Shown here in pieces: positions 10,181 through 20,461 of a DNA stretch of 64,000 nucleotides. This DNA comes from Patella vulgata. Its lineage: Eukaryota > Mollusca > Gastropoda > Patellidae. The notes under the pieces were generated by a model, which saw nothing but the letters and a program-made list of their open reading frames with translations, was not told the origin of the DNA and made no database searches. Position numbers and translations under genes: made by a program. How positions within the stretch are numbered: the first letter of the stretch is position 1; every line of letters starts with the position of its first letter. The DNA lies in contig NC_065879.2 in NCBI RefSeq assembly GCF_932274485.2, positions 35,706,436-35,770,435 of the forward strand. Direction: 5' to 3'.

Positions 10181-10600
10181 CAAAGTACGGCAATAAACTC
10201 GCTCTAACTTCACTGAATGAAAAATCTAACATACCTTTCGACTTTGTGGAATAACAATCTATAATTATACTGATCTTTTTTTTTGAAAATCTTATCGGAT
10301 TCCTGAGAACAGATGTAGGCCTATTTTCTTAATGATCACCATCAAAACATTGAAGAATCCATTATGTCGTAAATTTTATGTTAATCAGATTGCCATTACT
10401 TAGATTTTCCTTTTTCTCACTGTTTTATTGTCGATTTGGGATAATACGAATATTTAGTATATATTAAAGACGTCTCTATTCATTTGACCTCATTTGACGT
10501 TTAAACCTATATAATGTACATGAATTTTAGGTACTATTTTTTTTGCCAATGAATACAGCTGTTCTGTAATGCTTAATATTGATCTGTAACATTAAGAGTT
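10181..10600. other. AT-rich interval
   Basis: Nothing supported. The first ~60 bases may still be LINE 5' leader. Confidence 0.4.
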
Positions 10601-10840
10601 AAGTGGATTTATCTCCCTTTCATGATTAATAATAATGTTCTCATGAGCCGTTTTTTCTTCGGCATGAAGCCTTAGTGCAAAAGGTACTTATATGTGTATC
10701 TCCCCTGTTGGGAGCTATGTATACTATTATATTTTCTTACTTGACTGTCATTTGGGTTTTCTCTCTTTGTTTGCTCTGTACCATGTCCCCTGTGGACCCT
10801 TGATTGGAAATAAAGCTATTATTATTATTATTTATCATTA
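10601..10840 (+). mobile_element. Orphan LINE 3' end with (ATT)n tail
   Basis: A moderately GC-rich segment ends in GGAAATAAAGCTATTATTAT followed by further ATT units (10808-10835). An AATAAA next to a trinucleotide tail is typical for the 3' end of several LINE clades. No coding part precedes it, so it is a severely 5'-truncated copy. Clade not assignable. Confidence 0.5.
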
Positions 10841-10870
10841 TTGTATTCTGTTGTAGACTGTGAAAATTTT

Positions 10871-10906
10871 GGATCCATGTGTCGACGCTTTAAATCACAT
10901 GGATCC
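10871..10906. repeat. Short perfect inverted repeat
   Basis: Arms GGATCCATGTG and CACATGGATCC (11/11) flank a 14-base loop. No role is assignable. Confidence 0.7.
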
Positions 10907-11509
10907 ATTAAACCTTCTAACTGTTTAATTCCATTTTTTTCATTGAAGATTCTTATATTACAAATCTTTCCTTACACTAGAAACGTAATCACTGGATATT
11001 TTTAGGCTCCCTCGACAAGCAGGCGATGCCTTTCGATATCAAGAAAGGAGATACTTTTGAAAAGTCTACATTAGAGGTGCTCTCGATCAGGAGAAACCTC
11101 GGCCAAGATCTAGATATCTTTGAAGGAATATCTGGATCTTCGTCTGTCTCTCTTCTCTACAAGGTCGAATTGGGGATCCATGAAATAATTCTTGGATATT
11201 CACCCTTCGCCACCCCCCCCCCCCCCGGTTACTTCCCTGCCTACAAGGAGAGGACTAGCGCGGATGACCAGCGCATTGCCTCAGGGCTAGGCGAAGGGTA
11301 TACTCAAGCAAGATGTATACAAGTATATATCAAACTTGATTGACCCAGGCCACGCTTCAAAGAGGGTATCTAGGACACTAAGGTTAAATAGCTTACTTGA
11401 AAACAAAGCCAGAAAAAGGAAAACAAATACCCTCTTTGATGCTGAAATGACCATAGCCAATTGATCAGAGAGGGCCACTCTGACCTCCCGTCTAGGTGAA
11501 CCATGGGCC

Positions 11510-11705
11510 AAAGTAATGTGTTGCAGAGAAAGGGCTCGCAAGCCAAATCCCCACTTAATTACCAGGATTCCACTCTCCACCGACACGGGTCGCAACGCAC
11601 GGCAAACACGTTGACCCATTACAGGGATCCTTTTAGTCGCCTCTTACGACACGCAGGAAATACGAAGGGTAATTGACATATTGTTATCACCCCCTACACC
11701 CGAGG
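11510..11705 (+). repeat. Dispersed repeat shared with the 42.4-kb region
   Basis: TGTTGCAGAGAAAGGGCTCG through GGATCCTTTTAGTCGCC matches the reverse complement of 42409-42535 and 48757-48883 almost exactly. It continues with TCGCCTCTTACGACACGCAG, which from memory resembles the conserved 'Meta' core of invertebrate SINEs; not verified. The 42.4-kb copies lack that block. Apparent frames across it are not supported as genes. Confidence 0.6.
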
Positions 11706-11789
11706 GGGGAATCTCTAAATAGAAATTAGCCAAATTAATGACAACCATCGGAGTAATTTCATTGGTCTATATTTACAGACGTTACGGAC

Positions 11790-12495
11790 TTCTCACCCAG
11801 TTAACATTGATGGTTAGATTTACGTAAAGTTTACGTCATTATGGTTAGATTTTGGTTAGCGTCCAATAATGGTAAAATTCTTTGGTTAAATTTACGTTAC
11901 TTTTACGTCATAATGGTTATGGTTACTTTTACGTCAGAAAATGACGTAAATGTAACGTAAACTTTATGACGGATTACTAACCAATTTTTTTCCCTTTGAA
12001 TACTTCTTGATTAAATAACATTACAAGTGTGTGCACATTCTAACAATTGATATATAGTCGGAATTCAGACATAATAATTATATATGTATTATTGGTTATA
12101 ATTCTAACGTTAATCTAACGTAAATTTTACATCAGGTTTCTAACCGTTAGTTTATGGTTAGTTTTCTGACGTAAATCTAACGTTAGTTTTCTGACGTAAA
12201 TCTAACGTTAGTTTTCTGACGTAAATCTAACGTTAGTTTTCTGACGTAAATCTAACGTTAGTTTTCTAACGTTAATATAATGTTAGTTTTCTAACGTTCA
12301 ATGTTATGTTAGTTTTATGTCATAATTTTAACCGTTAATTTAACGTTAGTTTTCTAACGTAAATCTAATGTTAATTTTATAACATAAATCTAACTTTAGT
12401 TTTCTAACATAAATCTAACGTTAGTTTTCTAACATAAACCTGATATTAGTTGTAAAACGTAAAACAAATGTCAGTTTAATGTCATGATACTAACA
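11790..12495. repeat. Degenerate array of ACGTAAA/TTTACGT units
   Basis: Bases 12150-12265 carry a regular 25-bp unit (TCTAACGTTAGTTTTCTGAC + GTAAA), about 5 good copies. Up to ~12480 further copies decay progressively. Bases 11808-11980 form an inverted repeat of GGTTAGATTTACGTAAA type. The same vocabulary builds the hairpin at 22026-22461, so both belong to one family (called F1 here). Confidence 0.8.
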
Positions 12496-12502
12496 ATTAA
12501 GT

Positions 12503-12886
12503 CCCTGACAAGACAGCTGTCTAGTCATTAAAATGGGTAAGACCCTGGCTTGCTAGCCTGGAGGTCGGGTGTTCGATCCCTGCATTGGCCGAAAAAGTTC
12601 ATCCAGATTTCCGGCGTGGTTTCCCCTTGTCAGTGATGCAGGACGGAGAGCCTGACAAGGACAGCTGTCTAGTTGTTCAGATGGGCTAAAAAACCGAGGT
12701 CCCGTGTACACATTGGCATGCATGTAAAAGATCCCTTGACAGTTGGAATTCGATATAAGAGTAGGCCGTAGTGCCACTGTCGGGGCAAAATTTCCCTGAT
12801 AACACACTGTATGGTGTATGGCCATCTTCATTAGCCCAGTTCGGAGCAGAACAGTTGGACGTTAAACCCCATTTCATTTCATTACA
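12503..12886 (+). mobile_element. SINE family A, copy with chimeric 5' end
   Basis: The tRNA-like head (GTTCGATCCCTGC is the B box) is followed by the family body (GATGCAGGACGGAGAGCCTG, CCCGTGTACACATTGGC, GGAATTCGATATAAGAG) and the tail GGACGTTAAACCCCATTTC. Bases 12503-12535 are not head but an internal body segment (CCTGACAAGACAGCTGTCTA), fused to the head at a shared TGGG. This suggests template switching or recombination between two copies. Confidence 0.85.
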
Positions 12887-12984
12887 TTTTGTATCCATTT
12901 CTAAGTGCCCAAGAATAGAGATCTAGCTCCTTTAATAGTTGCGGTCTGTAGGTGACACACAAAGAGAAAACGAATGAATGAATG

Positions 12985-13545
12985 ATCTACTCTCATTTCA
13001 AAATCCAAATGTCAAGGGTTCTTTTACGTGCACACCCACGTGATGGACTAGACACAGTTTTTTTTAGGTCCTCTGTCCTACACCACTACTAACAAAGGGA
13101 ACTTTCTTGACCAACATGGGGATCACGTTGGCTAAGTGGGTAAGACGCTGACTCGCTAGCCTGGAGGTCGGGTGTTCGTCGATCCCTGCATTGGCTGAGA
13201 AAGTTCATCCAGATTTTCCTGCGTGTTTTCCCCTTGTCAGTGATACAGGACGGAGGGCCTGACAAGAACAGCTGTCTAGTCAGGGATGAAAAACTGAGGT
13301 CACGTGTACACACAGGAGTGCACATGAAAGATCCCTTGGTAGTTGGAACTTGATATAAGAGTAGGCCATAGCACCGCTGCCTGGGCAAAATTTCCTTCAT
13401 AGCATACTGTATGGCGTATGCTCGTCTTCATTAGCTCAGTTTAGGAGCAGAACAGTAGGACGTTAAACCCGATTTCATTTCATTTTTCTCGACCAACACG
13501 GAAATTGAACCCCTCATTTGCTAGCCAGTGTGTTACTAATTACTA
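12985..13545 (-). mobile_element. Older SINE-like copy, interrupted
   Basis: The minus-strand head and body are diverged (TCAAGGGTTCTTTTACGTGC; GAACCCCTCATTTGCTAGCC at the head end). It is split by family A copy 13120-13485, whose target duplication it supplies. It is related to family A, but the middle differs, so it may be a sister family. Confidence 0.55.
13120..13485 (+). mobile_element. SINE family A, full-length, inside an older SINE
   Basis: A box TGGCTAAGTGGG fits the Pol III consensus at every defined position; the B box is present with a small insertion (GTTCGTCGATCC). It ends with the tail GACGTTAAACC...ATTTCATTT. It is flanked by a 16-bp target duplication with two differences: TTCTTGACCAACATGG (13104-13119) and TTCTCGACCAACACGG (13486-13501). 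This fits LINE-machinery insertion. Confidence 0.88.
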
Positions 13546-13815
13546 GAGAGGGAGAGAGAGAAATGGGGTTTAACGTCTACTCGACACAAACTAGGTCATT
13601 TCGGGACTAACATATGGTTTAATTTTTATTTACATAATTCGCTTGCGCGTAGGGGTCTTTAGCAGTGGGAGAAAACCGGAGGTTGGACAGGCGACCCTAC
13701 TCCTTGTCACGTACAACCGGGGATTCGAAACCACGCCAGTCAACTCAATGACAAACTTTATGATACAGCGCCCGCACGCTAATCATTCAGCCATCCAACC
13801 CCCCCCCCCCCCCCA
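13546..13815 (-). mobile_element. SINE family B, minus strand
   Basis: On the minus strand: poly-G start, tRNA-like head with B box GGTTTCGAATCCCC, body with CCCACTGCTAAAGACCCCTA and ATGACCTAGTTTGTGTCGAG, and tail GACGTTAAACCCCATTTC plus (CT)n. It is flanked by a perfect 13-bp target duplication TTACTAATTACTA (13533-13545 and 13816-13828). Confidence 0.88.
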
Positions 13816-13870
13816 TTACTAATTACTAAGTTTGTGAAATGTAGGTTTTTCCTCATGTAGGTTTGTCCTG

Positions 13871-14213
13871 ATGAAATCGGTTTATTGTCCTACTGTTCTG
13901 CTCCGACTGGGTTAATGAAGACAGGTACATACCATACAATGTGCTATGAGGGAAATTTTGCCCCAGCAACGGCACTGTGGCCTACTAATATCGAATCCAA
14001 CTGCCAAGGGATCTTTTCGTGCAAGCCAATGTATACATGGTACCTCGGTTTTTTGTCCCATCTGAGTGACTAGACTACTGTTCTTGTTCCTGCACCTATG
14101 ACAAGGGGAAACCATGTCGGAAAATCCTGATGAACTTGCTCCACCAATGCAGGGATCGAACACGTGCCCTCCGGATTACCGAGCCAGCATTTTACGCACT
14201 TAGCCACCGTGGC
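13871..14213 (-). mobile_element. SINE family A, minus strand, diverged
   Basis: Nearly full length, with a recognisable head (GGGATCGAACACGTGCCC is the complement of the B box), body and tail. More substitutions than the copies at 13120 and 18899 suggest an older insertion. Confidence 0.8.
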
Positions 14214-14228
14214 TTTATCAAAATTAGT

Positions 14229-14420
14229 AATGAAGATGTGCTATGACAGAAATTTTGCCTGGACAGCAGCATTACTGCACTTACTAATGAAGATGTGCTA
14301 GGAAAGACATTTTGCCTGGAGAGCAGCATTTCCGCATATAGTCATTACCAATAGTTCTAAGTGCACGCCAACCTGTAAAACAGATCTTTACACACTTTTC
14401 CATCATTACCAATTACTAGT
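14229..14420 (-). repeat. SINE A body fragments, locally duplicated
   Basis: AATGAAGATGTGCTA...TTTTGCCTGGA...CAGCAT occurs twice in a row (from 14229 and 14286), each matching the 3' half of family A on the minus strand. Confidence 0.55.
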
Positions 14421-14525
14421 CTGCGGGTTCACTAGTACGTGGGTGCACTAATCCGTGCATTCACTAGTCCACTAGTCTGACTCTATAAAATACTATAAAT
14501 ATGAGTATTAAAGAAACCCAGTAGA

Positions 14526-14604
14526 TATGGTGACTGATATCACCCTTCGTAAGGCGATAACCCAACATCACGGCATTTTAACCCGAAATCACAACATTTT
14601 AACC
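14526..14604 (+). repeat. Relic of foldback family F2
   Basis: TATGGTGACTGATATCACCC, then CGATAACCCAACATCACG, matches in order the terminus of the element at 23028-24469 (TATGGTGGCTGGTTGGTATC, then GCGACAACCCGACATCACGA) with many substitutions. It is an old remnant showing that the family predates the insertion in the OTU frame. Confidence 0.6.
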
Positions 14605-14605
14605 A

Positions 14606-15045
14606 TTATAGCATATGCCCTTCTTCATTAGCCCACTTGGAACAAAATAGTAGGATGTTCAAACCCCATTTAAAATTCATTTTCATACTTTTCTGCACCG
14701 ATTGGACTATTGAAGATAGTCATACGCAATGGAGAGTGCTATGACGGAAATTTTCTATGGACTGTGGCAGGGCGGAGGATCTGGCAAGGGATAAGGTATA
14801 GTTGTTCGGGTCATACGAAAAATCAAGTCCTCATGTACATATTGGCATGCACGTAAAAGACACTCTGACAGTTGTAATTCAATAGTGCCGCTATCCGTGC
14901 AAAGTTTCCGTCATAGTACACTGTATATAGTGTATGCCTGTCTTCATTAGCTCACTCAGAGCAAAACAGTAGGATGTTTAATCTCATTTAATTTTATTTA
15001 AATTTCCTACTTTTCTGCACCAATGGGACTATAAAAGATAGGCTG
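14606..15045. mobile_element. Jumble of SINE A fragments in both orientations
   Basis: Bases 14606-14690 are a plus 3' end; 14692-14765 a minus fragment; 14768-15003 a plus 5'-truncated copy; 15005-15045 a minus fragment similar to 14687-14722. All are diverged. Successive insertions and rearrangement are implied. Confidence 0.55.
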
Positions 15046-15149
15046 TCAAGCGGACGAGTGCACCCGTTGACTATTGAGCATCATTTACTTGAAAACGTTG
15101 AGAGAACCCTCAACGAAATGTCGCTTTAATTAAAATAGTAATTGTGTTT

Positions 15150-15212
15150 TTTGTTGTATCATCGAGTCAAGTGAACGTTAAACCCCATTTCTCTCTCTCT
15201 CAATTTTGATAC
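15150..15212 (+). mobile_element. SINE B 3' tail fragment
   Basis: GAACGTTAAACCCCATTTCT followed by (CT)n is the diagnostic tail of family B; no body is recognisable upstream. Confidence 0.6.
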
Positions 15213-15325
15213 CCAAAAATTTGACAAAACAAATAATGATTGATTGTCGGAACTGTTTCATAAAGCAAAGTTGTTCTCTACTAAAAGGTTATCACTGTCC
15301 AAATGTTCGGAGTAGTCCACACCTA

Positions 15326-15625
15326 GGCCGACTATGCATGAAGTGTTTTTATAATTAAATTTATTAAATATAGTACCTTGCACCAGTAAATATAAAATTA
15401 ATGATCCTTTCACCAGTAAATATAAAATTCATAGGCCGACAATGCATTAAGTGTTTTTATAATTAAAGTTATTAAATGTAGTACCTTGCACCAGTAAATA
15501 TAAACTTAATGATCCTTGGACCAGTAAATATAATATTCATGATCATTATTTATATAAGGCCTTCATCAACCTTGCACCAGTAAATATAAAATTCATGATC
15601 ATTATTTATATAAGGCCTTCATGTA
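15326..15625. repeat. Nested tandem repeats with CACCAGTAAATATAAA
   Basis: A ~108-bp unit starting TAGGCCGACTATGCATGAAG occurs twice (15326 and about 15432). It is followed by two ~55-bp units with GATCATTATTTATATAAGGC. Every unit contains CACCAGTAAATATAAA-like blocks (six in all). Non-coding. Confidence 0.75.
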
Positions 15626-16430
15626 TGTTTGTACAAGTGTACATTCTTGGAATTGTATTACCATTAACAATATGGAGATCAATTATAATAACCTTTGGCC
15701 TTGTTCATGAATCCTTAAAGTTTTGAAAATTTAGTTCTTAATATGAAACTATCTAAATAAAAGATTGCTTAAATCAATGTGTGTTGTTAATGTCATTCAA
15801 AATGGCGGCTGTCTACATATACAATATATAAAATAGGTCATGAGTCGATTGTTGCCGTTTTTTTATTTCGAATTTAAAAGTTCAACACTTAATTATATAA
15901 GTTGTAAAACCATATAAAAATAAAGTATGGACCAAGACTAGTTCCATTTTTTTAAGTTAAGAATCTGAAAAATAGATAATAATGACCCAGTCAATTAACA
16001 TAGAGATCTACTCTAGCTATATGAGTCCATATATTTATCGTCTCTCGATAAAAGACCTATCTCTGAAAATTAAAATTCCCCGATTTGATTATTCTTTTAA
16101 TATAACGTAATTATGTAACCTCATATAATATATGGTAGAGCGTATACAAACAAATTATATGAATAGATTCATTATCAGAAATATTACAGGCCTTTGAAAC
16201 GAACAGTCGCCATTTTTATACCTACATAGATGTACAAATATATTTTTATCGTCTCGGGCAAGGTCAAGGTCACGATCTGTTCACGGTTGATGATTGTGTT
16301 TAAATCGGTTTATATCATATTATTTCTATTCACATTACAATATTTTTTTATAGGTTACGGTTATTGTTGTTATTTATCTAAATTGCTTCAATTATTTATT
16401 AAATATTTTTTGTTTGTTCGTTTGACCGGA
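15626..16430. other. AT-rich interval, one ATGGCGGC motif
   Basis: No gene is supported. AAAATGGCGGC occurs at 15799-15809 (YY1-like) and TCAAGGTCA-type nuclear receptor half-site sequence at about 16261-16275. A short hydrophobic frame (16230-16466) lacks any family resemblance. Confidence 0.4.
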
Positions 16431-16575
16431 ACGTACGGAATTCTGGGATTTAAAATGGCGGCATAGGTTATTATTTTTTCCAAAGAAGAAATGATGCCGT
16501 GATTTAAAGTTAAATAGAGCTATTCCACACATACACACACGATTTTGGATTCAGCAAAGTAAAGTTGAAGGTAAG
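16430..16575 (+). promoter_or_regulatory. Possible TATA-less promoter with non-coding first exon
   Basis: AAAATGGCGGC at 16452-16462 fits the YY1 consensus often found just downstream of metazoan TATA-less starts. It is followed about 110 bases later by a good splice donor AAG|GTAAGTG at 16568-16577. No coding exon can be tied to it; the OTU frame at 22773, preceded by an acceptor-like TCTTGTCCGCAG ending at 22654, is the nearest candidate. This is a hypothesis from motifs only. Confidence 0.25.
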
Positions 16576-16980
16576 TGCACTTTTTATGCGAACTTCCGTT
16601 GACAGTATATCGATAGATCTAATGTTGATAAAAAAAAATAATCTGGCCGTGGAAAAAGTTTGCACGCAACTTTGTATATCAGACAGTCAGTATTTGTTTT
16701 TAACACGATGCAGTTACATTGTCCGTAAACCATACTATTCATAAACAAAATCAACATTGCTTTAAGTTATCGAAAGTAATACTGGTTCCGAAATTGTTTT
16801 TAAAAAATCTGGATCTAAAAATTATCAAACACATAACTTATTTATTAATGATGTAGATTGTTAAACTTCAGGCTGTGCTAATTATAATATAAGTACATGT
16901 AGTATTTTCTAAACATTTTTATGGGTGTTTCAGGTTGGTTTTTTTTTGTTGTTATTGTACTGATATTTTTGCAAATATAA

Positions 16981-17165
16981 TAATGCATAATGCAAGAGCT
17001 AAATCTATATCTTGTACGTAGGTTAAGTAGGTATTTCTTGAGACTGTAAATGTTAAATTTTTTTATAAGATATTTTAATGTATTAACTTGCTAAGTCTAT
17101 AATCAAGTCTCAATGCCATCGGGTGCTCGAGATGTTCACAGATTCAAACACTGGCGGTTAATGTT
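16981..17165 (+). repeat. Dispersed repeat G, copy 2
   Basis: ATGCAAGAGCTAAATCTATA and AATCAAGTCTCAATGCCATC match the family also seen at 3807-4242 and 60690-60990. The copy is diverged. Confidence 0.6.
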
Positions 17166-17313
17166 AATGATTTAATTTAATTGAAAAATGGATAATCAAG
17201 ACTTTAAGCTTATATACATAGGCCTATTTATATGATATAACATTAAATAACAAGTTTGCCCGTACATACTTGTACATAAAGGTTTCAGTCCTACTCCCCT
17301 GCTTATTTTTTCT

Positions 17314-17550
17314 TGTGGTGGCCAAGAAAGTTCATCAGGATTTTCTGGCATGGTTCCTCTTTTAACTGGTGCAAGACAGAGGGGCTGGTAAGGGCTAATG
17401 TACAGTTGTTCGGATAGGACAAAAAACCAAGCTCTTTTGTACACACGGTCCAGTCAAAATTTCCATCACAGCACACTTTCAAGCATTTGTCCAACTTCTT
17501 TAGCCCAGTTTGAGCAGCACAGTATGATGTTGAACCCCATTTCATTACAG
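17314..17550 (+). mobile_element. SINE family A, 5'-truncated, diverged
   Basis: It starts within the post-head body (GGCCAAGAAAGTTCATC) and runs to TTGAACCCCATTTCATTAC. There is an internal deletion in the CCCTTGGCAGTTGGAATTC region. A short further fragment (17555-17610) repeats the terminal GAACAGTAGGCCGTTTAACC. Confidence 0.7.
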
Positions 17551-17619
17551 ATCCACAGTAGGTTGGCTGTCAGCCCAGTTGGAGCTGAACAGTAGGCCGT
17601 TTAACCCAATTACGTTTTT

Positions 17620-18060
17620 TTTGGGAGTATAAAGTTGCTTTTTATTTATTTTGGGTTTTTTTACAGATCCTACATGTATATTTGAGCACCCTTGGTGGCA
17701 GTAATGACAAAGAAGTTCTAAAAAGATTTATATGGGCTTTATAATGAAAGTTAGACAACACTACTACTTGCCAAACACTACTACTTGTCACATAATGTAA
17801 TGATATAAATATATATGTATCTATGGTAGCACAAATATCATCAGAATGTAGGCCAAAGCTTTACAAGCATTGTAGGCCTAAAATACTTTCTGTCTGAACT
17901 TTTGACAGTCAATTCTTTGATGACTAGTTAGTTTAGAGCAGATATCCTGTCACAGTATTATATAACAGCTCTTTGGCTTAAAGTTTAAACTGAGTTATAT
18001 CAGTGAGTTGAAAATCATCTGTGTTCCTGTTATTGCTCCCTGCTGCAGCCAGTAAACAAT
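17620..18060. other. AT-rich interval
   Basis: Nothing supported beyond a local direct repeat ACACTACTACTTG (about 17758 and 17775). Confidence 0.4.
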
Positions 18061-18240
18061 AACCTTTTGCGTTCCTTACAAATCTTCCAATTTTTACTGA
18101 TAGATCAACCATAGCAAAGATCTCTATTAAGATTATATTTGTAATGTGTGTAACAAATTCTTTGACATAGGTATAATATTGGTGTAGTTAAGTATATACC
18201 ATATTTATGCACACATTTCAATGTTGGCATATTATTAGTC
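18061..18240 (+). repeat. Dispersed repeat H, copy 1
   Basis: CCTTTTGCGTTCCTTAC, GATCAACCATAGCAAA, and TAATATTGGTGTAGT match 20462-20640 block by block (same orientation, many substitutions). Non-coding. Confidence 0.65.
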
Positions 18241-18885
18241 TCTATCATCTAGAAAAAAATATTCTATATTCTACGAATATTAGTGTGGTTGCGTTGTCAA
18301 CATTTGAGAATAATCGGTCATAGGCTAGATTATCCGGTCTTTTACATTATCATAAACAAAGTCTAAGGGAGGTAATTAGTCCTAAAACAAGATGTTGACG
18401 CCCATGAAATTTATATAAGAATGTCATTTCCGAAAATCCATTTGATTGCATTGTCAGTTCAATATCCAACACTCTTAATTTTTTTTATTGTAAAATTTCT
18501 CTCTTCATGGGCCATATCTATGTTGTTTTTTTATTGAATTCTAATTTGTCATCACGATTCATGTTTGTTTATAAATGCAAGTGTTATTGACAACTGTCCG
18601 AGACCCTCATTATTTATATGGCCCAACTTTTCTTTGGCGTACACCGGCACGGTATTAGACTAGGATAACAGTCCCGAAACTCGTGGAGTTGAAAAACATT
18701 AGTCTTATATACTGCCTCTACTTAATTATGGATGTAGGTCGGAAAAATGTAAAATTTGGCAATTTGACTTATACTCAACATCGACTTATACCCTGTATGG
18801 TAATGTGATGATGCCCCCTCTTCCAGACAAGACATAGGCTATAACTGTTTCAAATGACAAGTGCTAAATGAAGTATTTATGTGGT
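18241..18885. other. AT-rich interval
   Basis: No supported feature seen. Confidence 0.4.
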
Positions 18886-18898
18886 CTTTGGTGAAAGA

Positions 18899-19266
18899 AA
18901 TAAAATGAAATGGGGTTTAACGTCCTACTGTTCTGCTCCTAACCTGGGCTAATGAAGACGAGCATATGCCATACAGTGTGTTATGAGGGGAATTTTGCCT
19001 GGGCAGCGGGGCTACGGCCTACTCTTATATTGAATTCCAACTGCCAAGGGATCTTTTACGTGCACGCCAATATCTACACGGGACCTCGGTTTTTCGTCCC
19101 ATAACGACTAGACAGCTGTCCTTGTCAGTCCCTCCGTCCTGCATCAATGACAAGGGAAACCACGCCGGAAAATCAGGATGAACTTTCTCGGCCAATACAG
19201 GGATCGAACACCCGATCTCCAGGCTAGCGAGCCAGCGTCTTACCCACTTAGCCACTTGATCCCCCC
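18899..19266 (-). mobile_element. SINE family A, full-length, minus strand
   Basis: On the minus strand it starts GGGGGGATCAAGTGGCTAAG with a consensus A box, has B box GTGTTCGATCCCTG and the full body, and ends with TTAAACCCCATTTCATTT. It is flanked by CTTTGGTGAAAGA at 18886-18898 and 19267-19279 (13 bp, perfect). The right target copy is shared with the next SINE. Confidence 0.9.
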
Positions 19267-19279
19267 CTTTGGTGAAAGA

Positions 19280-19569
19280 GAGAGAGAGAGAGAGAGAAAT
19301 GGGGTTTACCGTCCACTCGACACAAACTAGGTCATTTCGGGACTAACATATGGTTTAATTTTTTATTTACATAATTCGCTTGCGTGTAGGGGTCTTTAGC
19401 AGTGGGAGGAAACCGGAGGACCCGGAGAAAACCCACGAGGTTGGACAGGCGACCCTACTCCTTGCCACGTACAACCGGGGATTCGAAACCACGCCAGTCG
19501 ACTCAATGACAGACTTTATGATACAGCACGCGCACGCTAACCATTCAGCCATCCACCATCCCCCCCACC
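19280..19569 (-). mobile_element. SINE family B, full-length, minus strand
   Basis: It has a (GA)n start (minus-strand tail), body blocks ACCTAGTTTGTGTCGAG and GGTTTTCTCCGGGTCCTCCG, a head with B box TTTCGAATCCCC and poly-G/CCCC junction. It is flanked by CTTTGGTGAAAGA (19267-19279) and the same 13-mer at 19570-19582, so the site was used by two different SINE families. Confidence 0.9.
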
Positions 19570-19599
19570 CTTTGGTGAAAGAAAACAGAGCTGTGGCTA

Positions 19600-19953
19600 G
19601 TAAAATGAAAGTTTAACGTCCTACTGTTTTGCTCTGAACTGGGCTAATGAAGATGGGCATACGCCATACAGTGTGCTATGTGGGAAATTTTGCCCGGACA
19701 GTGGCACTACGGCCTTTTCTTATATCGAATTCTAACTTCAAGGGCTCTTGTACGTGCACGCCAATGTGTACATGGGACCTCATTTTTTTGTCCCATTTTA
19801 ATGACTAGACAGCTGTCTTGTCTAGCCCTCTGTCCTGCATCACTGACAAGGGAGAACCACGCCGGAAAATCTGGAGTAACTTTCTCGGATCGAACACCCG
19901 ACCTCCAGACTAGATAGCCAGTGTCTTACCGACTTAACCAACGTGATTCCCGT
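19600..19953 (-). mobile_element. SINE family A, minus strand
   Basis: Nearly full-length. The head end shows GATCGAACACCCGACCTCC (complement of the B box region) with a deletion of the GCAGG just before it. A short target duplication TGTGGCTA flanks it (19592-19599, 19954-19961). Confidence 0.85.
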
Positions 19954-20153
19954 TGTGGCTACAATTCCTAGATTTGAAGGTCAGGTATGATATGAAACGA
20001 ATATTTTGAACCGGTTCACCAATGCAACCAATCTGTGACGGGTTAACTGATAGAGGGTTACATCCTTGATATAAATATACTTGTCGCGGGTTTTAAAAAT
20101 AGAAATATATATATAAAGGTAGCTCAAAATTCATCTCTACATGTACATAGGCC

Positions 20154-20461
20154 AGGGGGGGATCATGTGGCTAAGTGGGTAAGACGCTGACTCGCTAGCC
20201 TTGAGATCAGGTGTTCGATCCCTGCATTGGCCGAGAAAGTTCATCCTGATTTTCCGGTGTGGTTTCCCATTGTCAGTGATGCAGGACGGAGGGCCTGACG
20301 AGGACAGCTGTCTAGTCGTTTGGATGGGACAAAAAAAACAAGGTCCAGTGTACACATTGGCGTGCACATAAAAGATCCCCTGGCAGTTGGAATTCGATAC
20401 AAGAGTAGGCCATAGCGCTGCTGCCCGGGCAAAATTTCCCTCATAGCACACTGTATGGCGT
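20154..20461 (+). mobile_element. SINE family A, lacking its 3' tail
   Basis: Head with A box TGGCTAAGTGGG and B box GTGTTCGATCCC, complete body to CACACTGTATGGCGT. It stops at 20461, directly abutting repeat H. The missing tail cannot arise from normal 5' truncation, so a later deletion or recombination joined it to repeat H. Confidence 0.85.

Noticed and set aside
12150-12480. CRISPR-like array of 25-bp units
   Set aside because: Units are directly adjacent without spacers.
16230-16466. Hydrophobic 78-residue frame as a membrane protein
   Set aside because: AT-rich DNA gives F/I/L/Y-rich frames by chance; no signal-peptide-like start and no homologue recognised.
12520-20220. Sequences with A and B boxes that could be called tRNA genes
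   Set aside because: They are the heads of SINE families A and B; each is followed by the SINE body and tail and no clean cloverleaf with anticodon arm was confirmed.
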